In this document: positions 19,082 through 27,410 of the stretch, in pieces
Numbering within the stretch: the stretch's first letter is position 1
Layout of the letters: every line of letters starts with the position of its first letter
Assembly (NCBI RefSeq): GCF_001724605.1
Contig: NZ_MEEX01000004.1
Location: 248,001 to 312,000 of the forward strand
Length of the DNA stretch: 64,000 nt
DNA from: Phenylobacterium sp. SCN 70-31
GTDB taxonomy: Bacteria > Pseudomonadota > Alphaproteobacteria > Caulobacterales > Caulobacteraceae
Reading direction: 5' to 3'
Notes under the pieces: model-generated
Told to the model about the DNA's origin: nothing
Databases searched by the model: none
Seen by the model: the letters and a program-made list of their open reading frames with translations, nothing else
Program-made: the position numbers and the translations under genes

Positions 19082-19425
19082 GGCCGCTGGGCGCCGGCCC
19101 CCGGACACCCAAGAGCGGACACCCCGGCGAGCGACAGAGTCGCAGGGGGTCGCCGAAACGTCGGCGATCTGCTATCTCCATGACGTTCCCCGCCTCTTCG
19201 GCGGCTGGCGCCGGCCCTTGCAGGGCCCGATGCAGAGGCGTCGCGCCGGCACAACCGCCAATTGCCGCGACAGGCTGTCACTCGGGGAATCTACTTAAGC
19301 AATCAACCCGAATTCCCAGCCCCCGAATCACTGTGGTTCCTTGCCGTTAACCAATGGGACGTCCGGGGGCGAGGGGCCGCCGGACAGCGGAGATGGCGTG
19401 TCGAAAAGACGCGCCAGGAGACGGC
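19082..19425. other. intergenic region before the signalling island
   Basis: 344 bp with no gene I can support. The right half is AT-richer than its surroundings and holds two isolated TTAA sequences (19295-19298, and 19347-19350 in GTTAACCAATGG). The second resembles a CtrA half-site but has no partner at the 7-bp spacing. The promoter for the receiver, CtrA paralogue and kinase genes should lie here. Confidence 0.4.
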
Positions 19426-19842
19426 GTGCTGGGGGACGACTTGAACGGCAAGGTGCTCATCATCGATGACGATCCGGCGCTGTTGCGCCTGATGTCGATG
19501 GCCTTCGACCGCGCGGGGTTCGCGACGGTCTCGGCCGAGAACGGTCGCGCCGGCGTTGCGATGGCCCAGACCCACCATCCCGACCTCGTGGTGACCGACA
19601 TCGTCATGCCCGACGTGGAGGGCATCGGCGCCATCCGCGCGATCAAGCAGGGCGCCCGTCCGCCGAAGGTGGTGGCCATCTCGGGCGCCGGCCGCACGCG
19701 CGGCGTCGACTATCTCTCCTGGGCGCGCCACCTCGGCGCCGACGCCGTGCTCGCCAAGCCGTTTCGGATGGCCGAGCTGGTCCGCGTCTCCCAGGGCGTC
19801 ATCGAAGCGGGCGCTCAGCTCCCGCCCGCAATCCAACCGTAG
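19426..19842 (+). CDS. single-domain response regulator (receiver only)
   Basis: 138 residues from a GTG at 19426 that has AGGAG five bases upstream; a TTG at 19441 (fifteen bases later) is an alternative start. It is a bare receiver domain: acidic pocket IIDDDP (residues 13-17), phospho-acceptor Asp58 in LVVTDIVMPD, switch Ser in AISGAG and Lys111 in VLAKPF. There is no output domain, as in DivK/CheY-type shuttles. It is the first gene of a plus-strand set with a CtrA paralogue 33 bp later and a kinase, so it may act as an adaptor in that relay; this role is inferred from position only. Confidence 0.85.
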   Translation: MLGDDLNGKVLIIDDDPALLRLMSMAFDRAGFATVSAENGRAGVAMAQTHHPDLVVTDIVMPDVEGIGAIRAIKQGARPPKVVAISGAGRTRGVDYLSWARHLGADAVLAKPFRMAELVRVSQGVIEAGAQLPPAIQP

Positions 19843-19875
19843 CGACAACCACACCGACACCGGAGACACCGCGCC

Positions 19876-20577
19876 ATGCATATCCTGATCGTCGAAGACA
19901 ACGCCAACGCCGCCCGCAGCGCCGAGCTGATCCTGTCCGGCGCCGGCCACAACGTCGCCGTCACCGCCTCAGGTGAGGAAGCCGTCGAACTTGCCGAGAT
20001 CTACGACTACGACGTCGTCCTCATGGACATCGACCTGGAGGACATCTCCGGGATCGAAGCCCTGCGCACGCTGCGGCTGAAGAAGAACGCCACGCCGGTC
20101 ATCATGGTGTCGGGCGCCGCCGAGATCACCGCGAAGGTCGAGGCCCTGGCCGCCGGCGCGGACGACTACATGACCAAGCCCTACCACAAGGACGAACTGT
20201 CGGCCCGCATCACCGCGGTGGTGCGCCGTTCGCGCGGCCACACCTCGTCGGTCATCCGCACCGGCCCGATCGAGCTGAACCTGGACACCCGCCAGGCCGC
20301 CGTCGCCGGCTATCCGGTCCACCTGACCCCCAGCGAGTACAAGATGCTGGAGGTCCTCTCCCTGCGGAAGAACACGGTCCTCACCAAGGAGGCCTGCCTC
20401 AACCATCTCTACAACGGCGCGTCAGAGCCGGAGCCCAAGATCATCGATGTCTTCATCTGCAAGCTGCGCAAGAAGATCGCGGCGGCGACGGGCGGCGAGG
20501 TCCTGATCGAGACGGTGTGGGGCGGCGGCTACATGCTCCGTGATCCGAAGGCGGGCGAACAGCGAATGGCGGCCTGA
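19876..20577 (+). CDS. CtrA-like cell-cycle response regulator (paralogue)
   Basis: 233 residues: OmpR/CtrA-class receiver plus winged helix. Phospho-acceptor Asp51 (DVVLMD), Lys102 in MTKPYHKDEL, and a DNA-binding domain with LTPSEYKMLEVLSLRKNTVLTKE, EPEPKIIDVFICKLRKKI and ETVWGGGYMLRDP, close to CtrA. As I recall Caulobacter CtrA, the N-terminus and several conserved receiver positions differ (for example Glu replaces Pro in the NLPDMSG segment), so I read it as a paralogue rather than ctrA itself; this needs an alignment. It ends in Ala-Ala, the residues ClpXP needs to degrade CtrA. The next gene is a soluble kinase starting 28 bp later. Confidence 0.85.
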   Translation: MHILIVEDNANAARSAELILSGAGHNVAVTASGEEAVELAEIYDYDVVLMDIDLEDISGIEALRTLRLKKNATPVIMVSGAAEITAKVEALAAGADDYMTKPYHKDELSARITAVVRRSRGHTSSVIRTGPIELNLDTRQAAVAGYPVHLTPSEYKMLEVLSLRKNTVLTKEACLNHLYNGASEPEPKIIDVFICKLRKKIAAATGGEVLIETVWGGGYMLRDPKAGEQRMAA

Positions 20578-20605
20578 CGGGCCGCGACGTCCCGAGGGCG
20601 CGGAC

Positions 20606-21328
20606 ATGGACGCCATGCGGGTGCTGGACGAGGCGGAGGCGGCCGACGTGCGCGCCGAGGTCCTCGTCCACGACCTCAACAACCTGTTGAATGTGGTCCT
20701 GGCGGCGGCGGAGGCCCTGGCGCTTCAGGCGCCGCCCGGTACGGACACGCACGAACTGGCGCGGATCAGCCAGTCGGCCGCCGAACGAGGCGGGGTGTTG
20801 CTGCGCAAGCTGGCGGACTTGTCCGGCGATGCGCCCGCGCCGGCGGAAGGGGTGGACTGCGCCGAGGCGTTGGTTACGACCGCGCGCCTGGCCAACGTGA
20901 CCACCTCGGGAACGGTGACGGTCGTGGCCCGGGGAATGTCCGCGCCGCTCGCCTGCCGCGCCGACCGCGCCGATCTTGAATCGGCTCTTCTGAATCTCTG
21001 CGTGAACGCCGCTCACGCGATGCCGCGGGGCGGCGTCATCCAGATCTCCGCCTACCCGCGACGCCCGACGGACGCCTGCGCGCGCCGGCTTGGCCTGGCG
21101 CCGAACCTCTACGCCGCCTTCTCTGTAAGCGATCCGGGCCTGGGGATGACTCCCGAGGTGCTGGCCAACGCCGTCCGGCCCGGCTTCTCCACCCGCAAGG
21201 GGCGCGGAGGGCGGGGGTTGGGCCTGGCCGGAGTCGCCGACTTCGCCCGACGCAGCGGCGGGGCCCTCGACCTGGCGTCCACCCTGGGTCGGGGAACGAC
21301 CGCGACGCTCTATCTCCCGTTGGCCTAG
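20606..21328 (+). CDS. sensor-less histidine kinase, CckA-type HDLNN motif
   Basis: 240 residues from an ATG at 20606. No PAS, transmembrane or other input domain is present. The phospho-acceptor is probably His22 in VLVHDLNNLLNVVLAAAE, resembling the HDFNN box of CckA-like kinases. The HATPase domain is complete: N box LLNLCVNAAHAM (Asn134), G1 VSDPGLGM (Asp176), F/G2 FSTRKGRGGRGLGLAGV. It should autophosphorylate or act as a phosphatase on neighbouring receivers. Position after a receiver and a CtrA paralogue suggests those partners. Its 3' end faces fixJ, 22 bp away. Confidence 0.85.
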   Translation: MDAMRVLDEAEAADVRAEVLVHDLNNLLNVVLAAAEALALQAPPGTDTHELARISQSAAERGGVLLRKLADLSGDAPAPAEGVDCAEALVTTARLANVTTSGTVTVVARGMSAPLACRADRADLESALLNLCVNAAHAMPRGGVIQISAYPRRPTDACARRLGLAPNLYAAFSVSDPGLGMTPEVLANAVRPGFSTRKGRGGRGLGLAGVADFARRSGGALDLASTLGRGTTATLYLPLA

Positions 21329-21350
21329 AGACGATCCAGGGCTTGCGGCC

Positions 21351-21971
21351 TCACGAAGCGCCGGCGGCGATCGTGGTGCGGATCAGGTCCGAGAGGCTGT
21401 CGGCCCGCATCTTCGACATGACGTTGGCGCGGTAGATCTCCACCGTGCGCGGGCTGATGGCCAAGGTGGCGGCGATCACCTTGTTGCTGGCGCCCTCAAG
21501 GATCAGATCCAGGACCTGGCGCTCGCGACCCGTCAGGCTGTCGAGCCGGCGCCGCACGCGCGAGCGCGCCGCGTCGGCGTCGGCGGCGGCGTCGTTGTCC
21601 TCCAGGCAGCCCCGCACCGCCCGGAACAGGTGCTCGGCTTCGAACGGCTTCTCCAGGAAGTCGCTGGCCCCGGCCTTCATCGCATCCACGGCGCGGCTTA
21701 CGTCGGCATGCCCCGTTATCACTATCACAGGTAGAAGGGAGCCCATTCCCTTGAGCGTCCGGATCAGTTCGATCCCGTCCATGCCCGGCATCTTCAGGTC
21801 GGTGACGATGCAGCCGCGGGCCGCCGGATCGAACATGGCCAGGAAATCGTGGGCGGACGCGAAACTCCGCGTGGGCATCCCGTCGGACTTCAGCAGCATG
21901 ACCAGGGAATCGCGCGCGGCGTCGTCGTCATCGACGACGTAGACCGTCCGATCGGCCGCTGACGTCAGCAT
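21351..21971 (-). CDS. FixJ-family response regulator
   Basis: 206 residues. N-terminal receiver with VYVVDDDDAAR, phospho-acceptor Asp58 (CIVTDLKMPGMDG), VITGHADV and FLEKPF. C-terminal LuxR/FixJ helix-turn-helix: LTGRERQVLDLILEGASNKVIAATLAISPRTVEIYRANVMSKM (given here as the visible span, about residues 146-188). It should be phosphorylated by the kinase encoded just upstream, with which it overlaps by 44 nt. No fixK, nifA or terminal oxidase genes are nearby, so oxygen control is not implied. The ATG at 21971 fits the receiver start better than one at 22013. Confidence 0.9.
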   Translation of the reverse strand: MLTSAADRTVYVVDDDDAARDSLVMLLKSDGMPTRSFASAHDFLAMFDPAARGCIVTDLKMPGMDGIELIRTLKGMGSLLPVIVITGHADVSRAVDAMKAGASDFLEKPFEAEHLFRAVRGCLEDNDAAADADAARSRVRRRLDSLTGRERQVLDLILEGASNKVIAATLAISPRTVEIYRANVMSKMRADSLSDLIRTTIAAGAS

Positions 21972-23448
21972 CGCCCCCCACCCGCGCCAGTAGAAAACTA
22001 AAAGCGGCGCCACCCAGGCGGCTGGGCTCGGCCCAGATCCGTCCTCTGTGATTTTGGACTATAGCACTCGAAATCGACAATCCTAGCCCCATCCCTTCGG
22101 GCTTTGTGCTGGCCAGGGGTTGGAATAGGCGATCGGCGACCGCGTCGTCGATGCCAGGCCCGCTATCCTCGACAGTCGTGATGACGGCGTTGTCTGAATC
22201 GAGGCGCGTCGAGATTTTGATTTCCCGGTTCGGGTACTTGTTGACAGCTTCGATGGCGTTGCGCGCGAGGTTGACGAGCAATTGTTGAATCTGAATGCGG
22301 TCGGCCATCACCACGTCGTCGCCCTTGGACAGGTCGTACGTCACCCGCGCGTTGGCCTCGCGCGCCATCAGGGTGATGATGAAGTCCACCTCGCCGATCA
22401 TGGCCGACAGGCTCTCGGGCTTCTGGAGGGTGCCGCCACGGGCCGCCAGGTCGCGCATGGTGCGGATGATCTCGCCCGCGCGGACGGCCTGGTCTCCGGC
22501 CCGGGCCACGGCGTCGATCAGGTCGTCGTCGTCCAGCTCCAGCCTCGCGATAAGGTTGCGGGCGGCGCGCAGGTAGTTGGCCACGGCCGACAAGGGCTGG
22601 TTGAGTTCGTGCGCCAGGACCGAGGCCATTTCACCCATCGAGTTGGCGGACCAGACCTGTGTGAGCTGGGTGCGCAGCTCGTCGGCGCGCCGTTCGGCGT
22701 CGTGCGCCGATGTCAGGTCGTGGATCAGCATCGTGAACAGGCGCCGGCCGGCCACCTCGACCTCGCTCACGCGAACCTCCATGGGGAAGTCCGCACCGTC
22801 CTTTCGCCGTCCCGTGAGCTGTCGATAGCTCGCGCTGGCGCCGCTTTCGTCGGCCTGGAGGAGGGCCGTCAGCAGCCCCGCTTCGTCCGGCGGGGCCAGG
22901 CGCGACACCTTCTGGCCGACGATCTCGGTCGCCGACCAGCCGAACAACCGCTCCGCCGTTTGGCTGAAGCTCTGAATCTCGCCGAGATCGTCGGTCAGCA
23001 CCAGCGCGTCGGCCACGATCTCCAGGTTGGCCTGCAGCAGGGCCTCGCGTTCGGCCTGGTCGGCGATCAGCTCGGCGGCCGCCCGTCTCTCTCCGGCGAG
23101 CCGGCGCAGGAAAGCCGTCATCCCCGCGCCCAGCGCCGCCAGCGCTGCGGCGCCGAGGGCGACCTCGGGCATGGGGAGGCCGGCGGCGCGGCCGATCATA
23201 TAGGCGCCGGGGGTCAGCAGGACGGTGGCGGTCAGCGCCGCGCCCGCGCCGCCCAGGACGCCGCACGCCAGCAGCACTGGCGCGCAGAGCGAAAGCACCG
23301 AGTGGCCGAGGGTTGGGCTCAATAGATGAAGCGCGCCCAGCAAGGCCGCGGAAACCCCGATCGCCAGAAGCTGTCCCCGGACACCTCCCAGCGGAAACCC
23401 CAAATTCGCCACGCCGGCTGTGCGATGTCCCGTCCACAACCCTGGCAT
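21928..23448 (-). CDS. FixL-like membrane PAS histidine kinase
   Basis: 506 residues. About four hydrophobic segments at residues 25-115, a short coiled coil, a PAS domain (~140-245), then HisKA with His280 in VLAHELNQPLSAVANYLRAA, the FixL-type H box, and a complete HATPase (LLVNLARNAIEAV, DSGPGID, EGMGLGLSIS). The PAS core TGRRKDGADFPMEV resembles the FixL heme PAS. However, at the position of the heme-binding His of Bradyrhizobium FixL (aligned by eye) there is Gly203, so heme binding is doubtful. It overlaps the FixJ-like gene by 44 nt, forming a coupled two-component pair. Confidence 0.9.
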   Translation of the reverse strand: MPGLWTGHRTAGVANLGFPLGGVRGQLLAIGVSAALLGALHLLSPTLGHSVLSLCAPVLLACGVLGGAGAALTATVLLTPGAYMIGRAAGLPMPEVALGAAALAALGAGMTAFLRRLAGERRAAAELIADQAEREALLQANLEIVADALVLTDDLGEIQSFSQTAERLFGWSATEIVGQKVSRLAPPDEAGLLTALLQADESGASASYRQLTGRRKDGADFPMEVRVSEVEVAGRRLFTMLIHDLTSAHDAERRADELRTQLTQVWSANSMGEMASVLAHELNQPLSAVANYLRAARNLIARLELDDDDLIDAVARAGDQAVRAGEIIRTMRDLAARGGTLQKPESLSAMIGEVDFIITLMAREANARVTYDLSKGDDVVMADRIQIQQLLVNLARNAIEAVNKYPNREIKISTRLDSDNAVITTVEDSGPGIDDAVADRLFQPLASTKPEGMGLGLSISSAIVQNHRGRIWAEPSRLGGAAFSFLLARVGGDADVSGRSDGLRRR

Positions 23449-23610
23449 ACGATCTACATTCCTGCCGGCCCCGAACCGGCGTCCGCAGTTGTGCGGGAAA
23501 CGAGAAAGCGAAGCAATTACGTAGGATTACATAAGGGGACTGTTCGTTCGATTGTTCGCGCCAAAGGCGAATTCAGAGATTCGATCTCAACATCTACGCG
23601 AACACTTCGG

Positions 23611-24156
23611 TCATCTGTCCGACAGATCGACGCCGGGACCGGCCGGAGCGACCGTGTCGCCGCCGTTCAGGCCCTTCTGCATCCAGACGATGTCGACCCA
23701 TCGTCCGTGCTTGAAGCCGAGAGCCCGTCCGACGCCTGCGTCCGTGAAGCCCAGCGATCGATGCAGGCCGATGGACGCCGCGTTGCCGCTGTCGCCGATG
23801 ACCGCCACCATCTGGCGCACGCCCATGCCCTCGCAGGTGTCGATCACGGCGGCCAGCATGGCCCGGCCCACGCCGCGGCCCACGGCCCGAGGCGCCACAT
23901 AGACGCTGTCTTCCACCGTGTAGCGATACGCGGCCCTGGGTCGGAATGGGCCGGCATAGGCGAATCCGAGGACAGCGCCGTCTCCTTCGGCGACCACATA
24001 GGGTAGGCCGCGGGCGGCGATGCCGAGGCGGCGGCGCTCCATCTCTGCGGCCGAGGGGGGCGTCTCCTCGAACGTTCCGAATCCGTTCAGGACGTGATGC
24101 CCGTAGATGGCCGCGATGGCCTCGGCGTCGTCCGGTGTCGCGGCTCGGACGATCAT
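23611..24156 (-). CDS. GNAT N-acetyltransferase (PAT/YncA-like)
   Basis: 181 residues. MIVRAATPDDAEAIAAIYGHHVLNGFGTFEE and the acetyl-CoA loop VAPRAVGRGVGRAML (V/R-x-x-G-x-G/A) identify the GNAT fold; VIGDSGNAASIGLHRSLGF and the final WVDIVWMQK are typical of phosphinothricin-acetyltransferase/MddA-like amino-acid N-acetyltransferases. Substrate inferred only as a small amine or amino acid. Its ATG overlaps the stop of the S9 peptidase (ATGA), so the two are co-translated. Confidence 0.88.
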   Translation of the reverse strand: MIVRAATPDDAEAIAAIYGHHVLNGFGTFEETPPSAAEMERRRLGIAARGLPYVVAEGDGAVLGFAYAGPFRPRAAYRYTVEDSVYVAPRAVGRGVGRAMLAAVIDTCEGMGVRQMVAVIGDSGNAASIGLHRSLGFTDAGVGRALGFKHGRWVDIVWMQKGLNGGDTVAPAGPGVDLSDR

Positions 24157-26234
24157 ACCTTGCCGTCTCCCTCCACCGCCCAGAGGGCGAAGGCGTAGTC
24201 GAGTGCGATTTCCTTCAGGAAGTCGAACCGGCCCGACGCGCCGCCGTGACCGGCCTCCATGTTGATCTTGAGCAGGATCGGCGCGTCGCCCGTGGCGTGC
24301 TCGCGCAGCTTCGCCACCCACTTGGCCGGCTCCCAGTAGGTGACCCTGGGGTCCGAGAGACCGCCCGTCGCCAGGATCGGGGGATAGGCCTGCGCCGAGA
24401 CCTGGTCGTAGGGGCTGTAGCCGGCGATGCGGTCGTAGGCCTGGGCGTCCTCGATGGGATTGCCCCACTCCGGCCACTCGGGCGGCGTGAGGGGCAGGGA
24501 AGTGTCGCTCATGGTGTTCAGCACGTCCACGAACGGCACGGCGGCGACGATCGCGCCCCACAGGTCCGGGCGCAGGTTGGCGACCGCGCCCATCAGCATT
24601 CCCCCGGCCGAGCCGCCATAGGCGGCGATCCGGCCCCTGGACCCGTATCCCTGGGCGATCAGGTGTTCGGCGCAGGCGATGAAGTCGGTGAAGGTGTTGG
24701 TCTTCTTCTCCTTCCGCCCGTCCAGGAACCAGCCCCAGCCCTTGTCCGAGCCGCCGCGGATGTGGGCTGTGGCCCAGATCCAGCCGCGGTCCACGAGGCT
24801 CAGATTGCGGATCGAGAAGCTGGGCTCCATGGCGTGGCCGTAGCTGCCGTAGCCGTAGAGCAGCACCGGCGCCGAGCCGTCCTGCGGCGTCCCCTTGCGC
24901 ATCAGCAGCGTCATCGGCACCTCGGCGCCGTCGGTCGCCTTGGCGAAGATCCGCCGCGCCACATACTGCGACGGATCGTGCCCCGAAGGCACCTCCTGGG
25001 TCTTGCGAAGCGTCCGCTCGCGCGTGGCCATGTCGTAGTCGAACCACTGCCGGGGCGTCGTGGGCGACTGGTAGACGAAGCGCGTCGCCGTGGTCGCGTA
25101 CTCGTATCCGCCTTCCAGATTGAGGGCGTAGGCCTCCTCGTCGAAGGCCACGACGTGTTCGGTCCCATCACGCCCCGTCACCACCAGACGGTCCAGCGCC
25201 TCCACCCGCTCGGCCCGCACGAGGAACTCGGCATAGGTCGCGAAACCCGCCAGGTAATGGCCCGGCCGATGCCCGATCCAGTCGCGCCACGAGGCGCGCG
25301 CCGGGACCGCGGCGTCCGAGACGCAGAGCTTGAAATCCACGGCGCCGTCGGCGTTTGTGCGGATGACCCACCGGTCGGTCCAGTGGTCCAGGGCGTACTT
25401 CACCCCCACCTGCCGCGGCTCGGCCACCACCGGCGCGGCCGTGGGCTCGGCGGCCGGGATCAGCCAGAGCTCGGTGGTCTCCTGATCGCCCACGTGGATC
25501 AGGATGTGGCTGTCGTCGGCCGCGACGCCCACGCCCAGGAACATGCCGTCGTCGGCCTCCTCGTAGACCAGCGCATCCTCACCGCCTCTCGCCGCGCGCC
25601 GGAAGACCTTCGCGGGGCGAGCGTTCTCGTCGCGCCAGATCCAGAACAGCCACTGCGAGTCCGGCGAGAAGCAGAAGTCGCCGTAGGCGCTCTCGACTGG
25701 TGCGCCCACGGTCTCGCCGCTGGCCAGGTCCTTCACGTGGATGCGGTAGTATTCCGAGCCCTGCGTATCCGCCGCCCAGGCGTACAGGGCGTGGTCCGGG
25801 CTGTGATGCGCGGCGCCCACCTGGAAGTAGGCGTGATCCTTCGACAGCGCCTCTTCATCCAGCAACACCGTCTCGGGGCCGCCGCCCCGGGGACGGCGGG
25901 CGTGGATGGGATGCTCGGCGCCCAGGTCGTAGCGCACGTAGTACTCGAACGGCCCGTCGGGCGCCGGGACTGAACTGTCGTCCTCCTTGATGCGCCCCTT
26001 CATCTCGGCGAACAGGCTGGCCTGCAGCGCCTCGGTCCCCGCCAGCATCGCCTTGGTGTAGGCGTTCTCGGCTTCGAGGTGGGCGCGGATGTCGGCGCGC
26101 AGGGCCTTGGGGTCGCGCAGCACCTGCTGCCAGTTCTCGTCCTTCATCCAGGCGTAGTCGTCCACGCGGACGCGGCCGAGCTGTTCGATGCGATGCGGGA
26201 TCCTGGGCGCGACGGGCGGGACGGGTTTGGTCAT
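24153..26234 (-). CDS. S9 prolyl oligopeptidase family protein (oligopeptidase B-like)
   Basis: 693 residues from an ATG at 26234. N-terminal beta-propeller (residues ~70-420) capping a C-terminal alpha/beta hydrolase with the nucleophile in AAYGGSAGGMLMG (Ser near residue 541) and a late GHGGASGRFD that carries the catalytic His. IRGGSDKGWGWFLDGRKEKKTNTFTDF is characteristic of PtrB-type oligopeptidases, which cut short peptides after basic residues. No signal peptide is evident, so cytosolic. Coupled to a GNAT gene downstream. Confidence 0.93.
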   Translation of the reverse strand: MTKPVPPVAPRIPHRIEQLGRVRVDDYAWMKDENWQQVLRDPKALRADIRAHLEAENAYTKAMLAGTEALQASLFAEMKGRIKEDDSSVPAPDGPFEYYVRYDLGAEHPIHARRPRGGGPETVLLDEEALSKDHAYFQVGAAHHSPDHALYAWAADTQGSEYYRIHVKDLASGETVGAPVESAYGDFCFSPDSQWLFWIWRDENARPAKVFRRAARGGEDALVYEEADDGMFLGVGVAADDSHILIHVGDQETTELWLIPAAEPTAAPVVAEPRQVGVKYALDHWTDRWVIRTNADGAVDFKLCVSDAAVPARASWRDWIGHRPGHYLAGFATYAEFLVRAERVEALDRLVVTGRDGTEHVVAFDEEAYALNLEGGYEYATTATRFVYQSPTTPRQWFDYDMATRERTLRKTQEVPSGHDPSQYVARRIFAKATDGAEVPMTLLMRKGTPQDGSAPVLLYGYGSYGHAMEPSFSIRNLSLVDRGWIWATAHIRGGSDKGWGWFLDGRKEKKTNTFTDFIACAEHLIAQGYGSRGRIAAYGGSAGGMLMGAVANLRPDLWGAIVAAVPFVDVLNTMSDTSLPLTPPEWPEWGNPIEDAQAYDRIAGYSPYDQVSAQAYPPILATGGLSDPRVTYWEPAKWVAKLREHATGDAPILLKINMEAGHGGASGRFDFLKEIALDYAFALWAVEGDGKV

Positions 26235-26412
26235 GTGGGCTAGATGCGCCGCCGCCGCGCCAGGCTCAAGCTGGCCGGTCACGATTTCGAGCGGCGGGCG
26301 GGGTGAGACTCATTGGCGCCTTGCTGGCGCGAGGTCTTCGGCTATTCACTGTTTGTGCATCCACTTCGCGCATCAAGACGCGAGGGGCTTCATCGAGTAT
26401 CAGGGGCCGGCA

Positions 26413-27246
26413 ATGGTCATGGACCTTGCGGTAGAGTTGATCCACGCGACCGTTCAGCTCGAGCAGCCGCTCGGCGACGGCACGCGGACCGTGGGCACGG
26501 GGTTCCTGATCTCGGCGCCCGGACCCGACGGCGCGCCGCGCACGGTGCTGGTCACTGCCAACCACGTCCTTCACAAGATGCAGCAGCCTGAAGCGCGCAT
26601 CGGCTATCGCCTCTCCAATCCGGACGGAAGCTGGTCGTACGCCCCCAAGCCGCTGAAGATCCGCGACAAGGACGGGGCGGAACTCTGGACCCAGCATCCC
26701 AGCCGCGACGTCGCCGCCATGGTGGTCAAGGCGCCGCCCGAATTCGCCCGTGCGGCCATTCCGCTGAACTACCTCGCCGGCGACGACACCTTCGAAGCCT
26801 GGCGCGTGGGCGCGGGCAACGAGATGATGGCGCTGGGCTTCCCCCGTGGCCTCTCGGCCAATTCGGCGGGTTTCCCGATCCTGCGCTCGGGGCGGGTGGC
26901 GTCCTACCCGCTGGGGCCGGCCGCGGCCTTCCCCACCTTCCTCCTCGATTTCTCGGTGTTCCCCGGCAATTCCGGCGGCCCGGTCTTCGTCAGCCGCGCT
27001 CAGAACGCCACGGGCCTGACGCCCATCTCGGACGCTGCGCCGGGATCGGGCTTCATCGCAGGCCTGCTCACCCAGCAGGTCGAACTGAACAACGAGCGGC
27101 TCGAGATCGGCATCGTCACCCACGCCCGCTACATCCGCGAGACGATCGCCCTGCTTCAGGGGCCCCTGCCGCTCGCGCCTGCGATCGTGGCCGAAGCGCC
27201 GCCGGTCGCAGGCGCCCGCGCCGCGGCCGCCCAGGCGCAGGAGTAG
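26413..27246 (+). CDS. trypsin-like serine peptidase without signal peptide
   Basis: 277 residues from the ATG at 26413. Chymotrypsin-fold triad: His51 in LVTANHVLHK, Asp99 in PSRDVAAMVV, Ser187 in FPGNSGGPVF. No PDZ domain and no recognisable signal peptide, so the protein may be cytoplasmic or exported by an unrecognised route. The tail is Ala-rich (residues ~255-277). An open frame extends upstream to 26188, but it runs into the promoter zone of the divergent peptidase gene and gives no signal peptide either. Substrate unknown. Confidence 0.8.
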   Translation: MVMDLAVELIHATVQLEQPLGDGTRTVGTGFLISAPGPDGAPRTVLVTANHVLHKMQQPEARIGYRLSNPDGSWSYAPKPLKIRDKDGAELWTQHPSRDVAAMVVKAPPEFARAAIPLNYLAGDDTFEAWRVGAGNEMMALGFPRGLSANSAGFPILRSGRVASYPLGPAAAFPTFLLDFSVFPGNSGGPVFVSRAQNATGLTPISDAAPGSGFIAGLLTQQVELNNERLEIGIVTHARYIRETIALLQGPLPLAPAIVAEAPPVAGARAAAAQAQE

Positions 27247-27410
27247 TTTTCCCCGGCTTGCCGGCGCCCGTCTGCGAGGCCGAATCTTCAGAACCACGAA
27301 AGCGCGCGGAAAGACGCGGAAGGCGCCGCGCAATTCCGTGTCTGCCGCGGCGCCATGGCCGAGCCCCACTCGCGCGGGCGTCCCAAGCGGAACGCCCGCC
27401 CGTCGGTCGA

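Noticed and set aside
19295..19350. CtrA full site before the signalling island
   Set aside because: Two TTAA sequences occur but 48 bp apart, and neither has a partner at 7-bp spacing.
23611..25047. Acetyltransferase frame open into the S9 peptidase gene
   Set aside because: The GNAT fold starts at the ATG at 24156, and the upstream part is a shadow of the peptidase.
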